Positions 58,682-64,000 of a stretch of DNA of 64,000 nt are shown in pieces. Source of the DNA: Robinsoniella peoriensis (GTDB taxonomy: Bacteria; Bacillota; Clostridia; Lachnospirales; Lachnospiraceae); NCBI RefSeq assembly GCF_000797495.1, contig NZ_JTGN01000012.1, positions 62,001 through 126,000 on the forward strand, read 5' to 3'. Position 1 is the first letter of the stretch. Every line of letters starts with the position of its first letter. A program made the translations under genes and the position numbers. The notes below the pieces were generated by a model. The model had not been told where the DNA came from. It saw nothing but the letters and a program-made list of their open reading frames with translations, and did no database searches.

Positions 58682-59716
58682 TTAAATGCCATTTATAAAA
58701 TCCGCAAACTTCCTCTGGCAGATCTTATCCCCCTGAATCCGGTCCCCTGCTTCATCAAAATAAAAAATATGTTCATAAGGCAGACAAACATCTGCAAGCT
58801 TATCCTGATCTTCCCACAAGCAGACGGATTTCGCCTTGATATTGCCGATTTCGGTTCTCACACTGTATATACTGTCACTGCCCAGCTGCTCTACCGTCTT
58901 TATTTCGCCCTTTAGATGAATTCCTTCCATCAGCGGTTGATTTAAGCTAACGTGTTCCGGCCTGACCGCAACGCTTCCCATATTCCAATGGATGATATTT
59001 GCCGGAGGAGAGCCTATGAATCCGGCTACAAATACATTGCGCGGATTGGTATAAATCTCCCTTGGAGTCCCCTGCTGCATGACGATTCCCTGATTCATGA
59101 TCACAATATTGCTCCCCATAGACATCGCTTCCACCTGATCATGGGTTACATACAAAAAAGTAGTTTTAAGCTGCTCATACAGCATCGTTATTTTTTCCCG
59201 CATCTGGTTTCTCAGTTTGGCATCCAGGTTAGACAGGGGTTCATCCATGAGAAATACTTTTGGATTTTTGACCACAGCTCTTGCAAGAGCCACTCTTTGC
59301 CGCTGGCCCCCGGACATCTGTGCGGGACGCTTATCCGCCTGATCCGTAAGCTCTACCATCTCCAGCGCCTTTTGCACCTTTTCTTTCCGCTCTGCCTTAG
59401 GCACTTTCTTCACTTTTAATCCGTATTCTACATTTTCACGCACCGTCATATGAGGGTACAGCGCATAGTTTTGAAAAACCATCGCCAGTTCCCTGTCTTT
59501 CGGTTCCACCTTTGTGACCAGGCGCTCTCCAATGCAGATATCCCCGGCATCCGCTTTTTCTAATCCGGAAATGATGCGGAGCAGCGTAGATTTTCCACAA
59601 CCGGAAGGTCCTAACAACACCGTAAAAGATCCGTCCGGTATCTGAATAGATATCTCTTTTAATACCTGAATGTCCTTAAAATTCTTTACGATATTTTTTA
59701 CTGCTACACTGCTCAT
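58682..59716 (-). CDS. UgpC/MsmK-type ABC transporter ATPase
   Basis: A 344-residue carbohydrate-type ATPase: Walker A GPSGCGKST (residues 34-42), signature MSGGQRQRVALARAVV, Walker B VFLMDEPLSNLDAKLRNQMR, and a C-terminal TOBE domain (MGSVAVRPEHVSL). It powers the two permeases of this operon. It overlaps the phosphatase gene by 4 bp and ends at a terminator. Family members serve glycerol-3-phosphate or oligosaccharide systems, and can serve more than one. Confidence 0.95.
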   Translation of the reverse strand: MSSVAVKNIVKNFKDIQVLKEISIQIPDGSFTVLLGPSGCGKSTLLRIISGLEKADAGDICIGERLVTKVEPKDRELAMVFQNYALYPHMTVRENVEYGLKVKKVPKAERKEKVQKALEMVELTDQADKRPAQMSGGQRQRVALARAVVKNPKVFLMDEPLSNLDAKLRNQMREKITMLYEQLKTTFLYVTHDQVEAMSMGSNIVIMNQGIVMQQGTPREIYTNPRNVFVAGFIGSPPANIIHWNMGSVAVRPEHVSLNQPLMEGIHLKGEIKTVEQLGSDSIYSVRTEIGNIKAKSVCLWEDQDKLADVCLPYEHIFYFDEAGDRIQGDKICQRKFADFINGI

Positions 59717-60462
59717 CTTATACTTCCCTCCATTTTCCTCTGAATTGCATACATCTCTTCCCTGTCCAGATTCAGGCTTTCCGTATATTTTCTCACACTG
59801 CCATACTGTCTTTTCAGATATTGAATAGTCTGCTCCATCTCTTCCGGTCTGGAGGCGAACAGATACTCCGGCATTTTGATTCCCGCACTTAACAACTGTT
59901 TCTTTTGTTTTTCAAACAGAGGCCTTATATTTTCTTCGCTGGCTGCATAATCTGCAATGATCAATTTTTCCTCTACCTCAGCCAGATCCAATAGCAGCAT
60001 AGCAATAACTCCCGTCCGGTCTTTACCTGCAGTACAGTTAAATACCACTGCCTGGTGAGGATAGCCGGCGATAATGCTCATTACTTTTGCAATCTCTTCC
60101 TTACTGTGTTCCAAAAGTTCAATGTAAAGCCCCGCCATACTATCCGGAAATCCTCCCTGCAGCCCATTTGACTGGATCTGATCCAGTAACGGCACCTGGT
60201 GATAATCTACATCTGCTGCATTGCAAAAAACACAGGGAAGTATTTGCACCTCCTGACAGCTTCTCAAATCAATAACTGCCGCTATACCGGCTTGTTTTAA
60301 TTTTTCCTGATCCTGTCCGGTGAGGCTGTGCAGCCCGTCTGCCCGGTACAGTTGGTTCTGTACTAACTTCTCCCCCCTGCAATTAGTATACACACCTAAA
60401 TCCCTGACATTGTATGCCATTTCTAAATCCAGCGGTTTTGATACTTCCTGATTGTTTAACAT
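59713..60462 (-). CDS. Tyrosine-protein phosphatase family protein
   Basis: A 249-residue protein with the Y_phosphatase3 pattern: an N-terminal NVRDLGVYTNCRGEKL-LYRADGLHSL, and the active-site loop NCTAGKDRTGV (Cys and Arg present; the usual first His is Asn). The family includes lipid- and protein-tyrosine phosphatases such as LipA. Being inside an ABC operon with a metallophosphoesterase, it may act on an imported phosphorylated compound or its own regulator. The start is the ATG 8 nt after GGAGG; an in-frame ATG five codons earlier overlaps that site. Confidence 0.87.
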   Translation of the reverse strand: MLNNQEVSKPLDLEMAYNVRDLGVYTNCRGEKLVQNQLYRADGLHSLTGQDQEKLKQAGIAAVIDLRSCQEVQILPCVFCNAADVDYHQVPLLDQIQSNGLQGGFPDSMAGLYIELLEHSKEEIAKVMSIIAGYPHQAVVFNCTAGKDRTGVIAMLLLDLAEVEEKLIIADYAASEENIRPLFEKQKKQLLSAGIKMPEYLFASRPEEMEQTIQYLKRQYGSVRKYTESLNLDREEMYAIQRKMEGSIR

Positions 60463-60517
60463 AATTTCATCCTCCATCTGTAAAAGTCCGGGCGTATTTT
60501 ATCTTCCGGCACCTTCA

Positions 60518-61333
60518 TTATTTGATTCCCCATTTCATAAAAGAGTCCACAATATTTTTCTGCAATACCATATAGATCAGAAAAATCGGAATACAGGATA
60601 CTGTTGTAGCTGCCATCATGGATCCCCACAGATTTACATCAGAACTTACAAACATTTTAAGCCCAATCTGTATGGGCGCCTCTTCCAGCTTCTTAGCTAT
60701 GAGCATGGGCCACATGTAATCATTCCAGGAATTGATAAATAGCAGGATTCCAAGTGATGCGATGGATGCTTTCATGCTCGGCAGCACAATATCTTTTAAT
60801 ATCTGAATCTCCCCGCTCCCATCCATTCTTGCCGCATCGATTAAGGCTCTGGGAAAGGACTGGAACGCCTGGTACATAGAAATACAGGCAAATGCCGATG
60901 CCAGATAGGGAAGTACAATGCCGAACAGCTGTCCGTTCAGGCCCATATTGTTGATCTGGGTATAATTGGGTACCATAATTGCCTGGAAAGGGATCAGCCA
61001 GGTTAAAGTCAGCAAAGCATAGACCAGCCCCTTCCCCCGGAATTCCCATCTGGTAAGGGCATAGGCTGCCAGTACCGAGGTAAATACCTGTCCGGCTGTT
61101 TCAATGATACTGATTACGATGGAATTAAATAGCATTTTCAGAATCGGCATTTGAGAAAATGCATAAAAATAATTATTTAAAGTAAATTCTTTGGGAAGCG
61201 GCAGGTAATTAAAAATTTCTGCCTCACCTTTTAAAGAAGAGATAATCATCCAGTATAACGGAAAAATTGCCAGAAAAGATAACAGGATCAAAAGACCATG
61301 CTTAACGCCATTTAACATTTTACGCTTCATCAT
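60518..61333 (-). CDS. UgpE/MalG-type ABC sugar permease
   Basis: A 271-residue permease with six membrane helices. The ATPase-contact EAA loop is FPRALIDAARMDGSGEIQILKDIVLPSMK at about residues 175-205. It pairs with the UgpA-like permease encoded 12 bp upstream. Gene order (binding protein, UgpA, UgpE, phosphatase, ATPase) is that of a complete importer. A 55-bp gap follows before the phosphatase. Confidence 0.95.
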   Translation of the reverse strand: MMKRKMLNGVKHGLLILLSFLAIFPLYWMIISSLKGEAEIFNYLPLPKEFTLNNYFYAFSQMPILKMLFNSIVISIIETAGQVFTSVLAAYALTRWEFRGKGLVYALLTLTWLIPFQAIMVPNYTQINNMGLNGQLFGIVLPYLASAFACISMYQAFQSFPRALIDAARMDGSGEIQILKDIVLPSMKASIASLGILLFINSWNDYMWPMLIAKKLEEAPIQIGLKMFVSSDVNLWGSMMAATTVSCIPIFLIYMVLQKNIVDSFMKWGIK

Positions 61334-61345
61334 CTTCGCATCCTC

Positions 61346-62302
61346 CTAATTGTCATAAAAGGCATATTTTTTTGTAAGCCTTTGCATCGTCAGTGCGATG
61401 ATTCCAAATAAAACGAGAAACAGTGTTGCCGCTGCTGCACACAGACCTACATTCAGATCTCCAAACGCAAACTTATACATCATATAATAGATATTGGTTG
61501 AAGTTGCAAAGGGCCCACCCTGAGTCAGTACATCGATATAAGCAAAAGACCACTGGCTGGAAAAGAGTACGCTGACCATCAGCATCAGCATTGCGGTGGG
61601 TGACAGTAAAACCAGTGTCATATCAAAAAACCTCCGGATACTCCCTGCACCATCTAATTTCGCAGCTTCGTAATACTGTGTATCAATCCCGCTTAAGGCA
61701 GAGGAAAACATCAGGGTGCTAAATCCAATCATTTTCCACCCGGAAATCAGTATAATCATCAGTCTGGCAAATTTCTGGTCTGCAAAAAAAGCAATACTCT
61801 CCCCGGTAAGCCCCATTGTCTGCAGTAAATGGTTCACTAATCCATTACTAGGATGCATCAGCCATTGAAAAATAATACTCACGGCTACCGGAGCCATAAT
61901 CATGGGAATAAAAAAGATTGCACGGTAAATCTTTTTTGCCTTTTCGTTTAAGTCCTGTGTAGCCGCGGCTATAAAAAGCGGCAGTACAATGGAAAACGGC
62001 AGCATCCCCAATATATAAATAAGGGTATTTTTAAGCGCAGGAACAAAGTCTTTGTTATGGAATAACTTTACGAAATTTTGAAATCCAACATACTCAGGCA
62101 CAGTCCCCGGCACCATGCTCCATTTGTACATGCTGTATTGCAGAGTCTGCAGCAAAGGTTTGTAAGTCCAGAAAATGATCAGTCCGATAGCCGGCAGGAG
62201 AAAGAGATAGGGTTTTATCCCTCCCGGAATTCTCTTTCTAACAGTTTTTTCCGCGGCTGATGATGCCGCCGCATATTTTTTCTCCAGAGATAATGTACTC
62301 AT
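61346..62302 (-). CDS. UgpA/MalF-type ABC sugar permease
   Basis: A 318-residue permease with a cytoplasmic N-terminus of about 28 residues and six membrane helices. The EAA loop is YYEAAKLDGAGSIRRFFDMTLVLLSP near residues 200-226. AGGAGG precedes the ATG. It lies 9 bp after the binding-protein gene. Confidence 0.95.
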   Translation of the reverse strand: MSTLSLEKKYAAASSAAEKTVRKRIPGGIKPYLFLLPAIGLIIFWTYKPLLQTLQYSMYKWSMVPGTVPEYVGFQNFVKLFHNKDFVPALKNTLIYILGMLPFSIVLPLFIAAATQDLNEKAKKIYRAIFFIPMIMAPVAVSIIFQWLMHPSNGLVNHLLQTMGLTGESIAFFADQKFARLMIILISGWKMIGFSTLMFSSALSGIDTQYYEAAKLDGAGSIRRFFDMTLVLLSPTAMLMLMVSVLFSSQWSFAYIDVLTQGGPFATSTNIYYMMYKFAFGDLNVGLCAAAATLFLVLFGIIALTMQRLTKKYAFYDN

Positions 62303-62311
62303 TCGTTCCTC

Positions 62312-63670
62312 CTATTCCAACAACTGGTTAATGTTACTCTGGGCTTTTTCCAAAACCGTTTTAACATCAGCATCTGTGGTTAGTGCCTCCACCGTTGCAT
62401 CTCTAAAAATGGTGAACGCTTCATTGGCAATACCGCCGGGCCAGATGGTAACCGGACGAATTTTCTTTAACTGGTCCAGATTCACACGAAGGAGCGGATA
62501 CTGGTCCACAAAATCTTTCAGATAATCCGGATCATCAGCAAGCTCCGTTCGAAGAGGGAGATACCCGATTTCCGAAGTGATAATTGTGTAGCCTCTCTTT
62601 CCTGTTGCAAATTTGATAAATTCCCAGACTGCCTGGGCTTTCTGATCAGTATCCGGGCGTACAGCCAGACAGCTTCCGGAGTTCACCGGTACAGCCTCAT
62701 TTCCGTCAAATCCTGGCATAGCAGCGCCATACAGTTCCCATCCTCCTGCTTTTGCTGCACTTGCAAAACCGCTCAGCACCGAAGTAGATTGTATATGCAT
62801 TGCAACATTTCCCGCCATAAACTGCTGCATCAGATCGTTATCCGTACCTTTTGCACCGCAGCCTTCCGTAAAAAACTGTTTCCATATTTCAAAAGCTTTG
62901 ACTGTGTTATCCGCAGCAAAAACTGCTTTCGTCCGATCTGCATTGATCATATCCGATCCGCTGCTATATACGATTCCTTCTGTCACCCAGCCATTATCTG
63001 CCGCCAGGCCAAACCCATCCTTACCCGTCTTTTCTTTAATCATCTTAGCCATTGCAAGCATCTCATCCCAGGATTTCGGTGGTGAATCAGGATCTAAACC
63101 GGCATCCTCAAATAACTTTCCGTTAATGTAAAGAATTGGAGTGCTGAAGGTAAATGCAAGGCCATAAGTCTTATCATTAATCTTTCCAAGAGCCAGTGCG
63201 TTTTCAGCAATCCCATTAAAATGCTCCTTTAACTCTTCTGCAGAAAATACATCTTCGTAAGCTTTTATCCCCAATGATTCCCTGGATGCATCCAGAGTTC
63301 CGAAGGTATGCTGAATAATATCTACCTGATTGCCAGCCTGTATATCCGTTTTAAATTTAGTCATATCATCAGGGACACCCTCAACTACTACCCCTTTTTC
63401 TTTTCCAACCGTATCATTGAATTCCTGGATCAGGTGCTCCATACCTGCCTTCATGGTCGGATAATTCAGACTGTAACTATAAAAAGTAACGTTTGTGGGA
63501 TTCGCCGGATCCAGAAGATTCTGAACTGCCACATCATTTCCTTTAGCAGGACTTCCTGCTGCTTCGATACCTTTTGGTGTACAACCTGCAAGAGCTGTCG
63601 TTCCTACTATAATCGCCGCAGCAAGCGCTGTCATTCTTTTCCACATAAATCTCTTCTTTTCTCTGCCCAT
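62312..63670 (-). CDS. UgpB-like extracellular substrate-binding lipoprotein
   Basis: A 452-residue lipoprotein with lipobox LAGC (near residue 29) and a family-1 binding-protein fold: VTFYSYSLNYPTMKAGMEHLIQEFN, VDIIQHTFGTLDAS, TFSTPILYINGKLFEDAGLDP, and PVNSGSCLAVRPDTDQKAQAVWEFIKFAT. The sequence and companion genes fit glycerol-3-phosphate or related phosphoester uptake, but the ligand cannot be fixed. The start is the ATG after GGAGG with a 13-nt gap; an open frame extending 18 codons upstream overlaps the metallophosphoesterase stop and lacks a ribosome site. Confidence 0.9.
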   Translation of the reverse strand: MGREKKRFMWKRMTALAAAIIVGTTALAGCTPKGIEAAGSPAKGNDVAVQNLLDPANPTNVTFYSYSLNYPTMKAGMEHLIQEFNDTVGKEKGVVVEGVPDDMTKFKTDIQAGNQVDIIQHTFGTLDASRESLGIKAYEDVFSAEELKEHFNGIAENALALGKINDKTYGLAFTFSTPILYINGKLFEDAGLDPDSPPKSWDEMLAMAKMIKEKTGKDGFGLAADNGWVTEGIVYSSGSDMINADRTKAVFAADNTVKAFEIWKQFFTEGCGAKGTDNDLMQQFMAGNVAMHIQSTSVLSGFASAAKAGGWELYGAAMPGFDGNEAVPVNSGSCLAVRPDTDQKAQAVWEFIKFATGKRGYTIITSEIGYLPLRTELADDPDYLKDFVDQYPLLRVNLDQLKKIRPVTIWPGGIANEAFTIFRDATVEALTTDADVKTVLEKAQSNINQLLE

Positions 63671-63689
63671 TTTATTTTCTCCTCCTGAG

Positions 63690-64000
63690 TTATTGCAATG
63701 CTTTCTTAAATGCTGAAAGTTCAAAGGTCACATATGCCGCTGGCTTTGGAGTACTTGTTTCATAATGCACCTGAAGCCTGCCGTCATTGATTTCACAAAG
63801 GCAATAACCTGTTTTATCCGTAAAGCTTAACATCTGTCCCTCAATTCCCAGCCCAAATGCCATGGAATCTGCCGTGATCTGAGGTATATGCTCCAGATAA
63901 TTTAAACTGTTTGCATGGGTATGACCACAGAAAATCCCCAGCACATCACTGTTCTTCAATATATCCCACATTCTGTTTGTGATCTGCATTCCCAATTCTT
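63690..64000 (-). CDS. Metallophosphoesterase, C-terminal part (5' end outside window)
   Basis: About 103 codons of the C-terminal end of a calcineurin-like phosphoesterase. CGHTHAN holds the conserved metal-binding GHxH motif; DSMAFGLGIEGQMLSF and a C-terminal beta strand (LQVHYETSTP) follow. The reading frame is open to the right edge. It lies 19 bp before the binding-protein gene on the same strand, so it probably opens or precedes the Ugp-like operon; a phosphodiesterase fits an importer of phosphodiesters or glycerophospho compounds. Confidence 0.88.
   Translation of the reverse strand, partial: ELGMQITNRMWDILKNSDVLGIFCGHTHANSLNYLEHIPQITADSMAFGLGIEGQMLSFTDKTGYCLCEINDGRLQVHYETSTPKPAAYVTFELSAFKKALQ

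Overview
The window looks like chromosomal DNA of an anaerobic, spore-forming, low-to-medium GC Firmicute, most likely a gut Clostridium of the Lachnospiraceae type. Sporulation genes (alpha/beta SASP, GerW/YtfJ, SpoIVA, a SleB-type hydrolase), tandem [FeFe] hydrogenases, a flavodiiron protein and cobamide salvage all point that way. Nearly every gene lies on the minus strand. No rRNA, tRNA, CRISPR array, prophage or transposase gene was recognised.

Regions in order. 0-3 kb: PhoB-type response regulator (cut by the window edge), Na/phosphate symporter, methylglyoxal-synthase-like protein, SASP. 3.4-8.6 kb: DUF6465 protein, recG, YloV/FakA-like kinase, Asp23 protein, and divergent rpmB with a long leader hairpin. 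8.6-13.2 kb: short repeats, a 45-residue membrane protein, gerW, a DUF2953 protein, an unknown protein, a two-domain polyphosphate:AMP phosphotransferase and a NUDIX hydrolase. 13.3-22 kb: class B PBP, FtsW/RodA, U32 peptidase, ZapA, RuvBA, a Gx-transporter/NusG-II pair. 22-26 kb: cobamide nucleotide-loop genes (cobT, cobU, cobS, second CobU-like, cobC-like) interrupted by an array of near-identical hairpin repeats. 26-30 kb: two secreted cell-wall hydrolases with aromatic wall-binding repeats, and spoIVA. 30-38 kb: a five-gene operon with NuoE- and NuoF-like subunits, two [FeFe] hydrogenases and a GltD-like flavoprotein. 38-39.8 kb: a cobalamin riboswitch with a consensus promoter but no intact downstream gene, then a BioB-like radical SAM gene. 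39.9-41.1 kb: flavodiiron protein.

41.3-58.6 kb is the most distinctive part: a heme-acquisition island. It has an Shp-type heme-binding surface protein, an HtsA/IsdE-like heme lipoprotein, a permease and ATPase, three very large NEAT/FIVAR surface or secreted proteins (1030, 906 and 1727 residues), a small secreted single-domain NEAT-like protein, and a DtxR-like regulator carrying a CxxC-x5-CxxC cluster. The three NEAT transcription units share one promoter layout: two GTTGC-N6-GCAAC palindromes 67-68 bp apart upstream of the -35 box, and one RTTAG-N6-CTAAC palindrome just downstream of the start point. This looks like a dedicated, doubly controlled heme regulon. The inferred route is surface NEAT capture, transfer to Shp, then to the lipoprotein, then import by the ABC transporter.

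58.7-64 kb: a UgpBAEC-like ABC transporter operon with a tyrosine-phosphatase-family protein inserted and, upstream, the 3' part of a metallophosphoesterase gene; it may import and process a phosphorylated or sugar compound.
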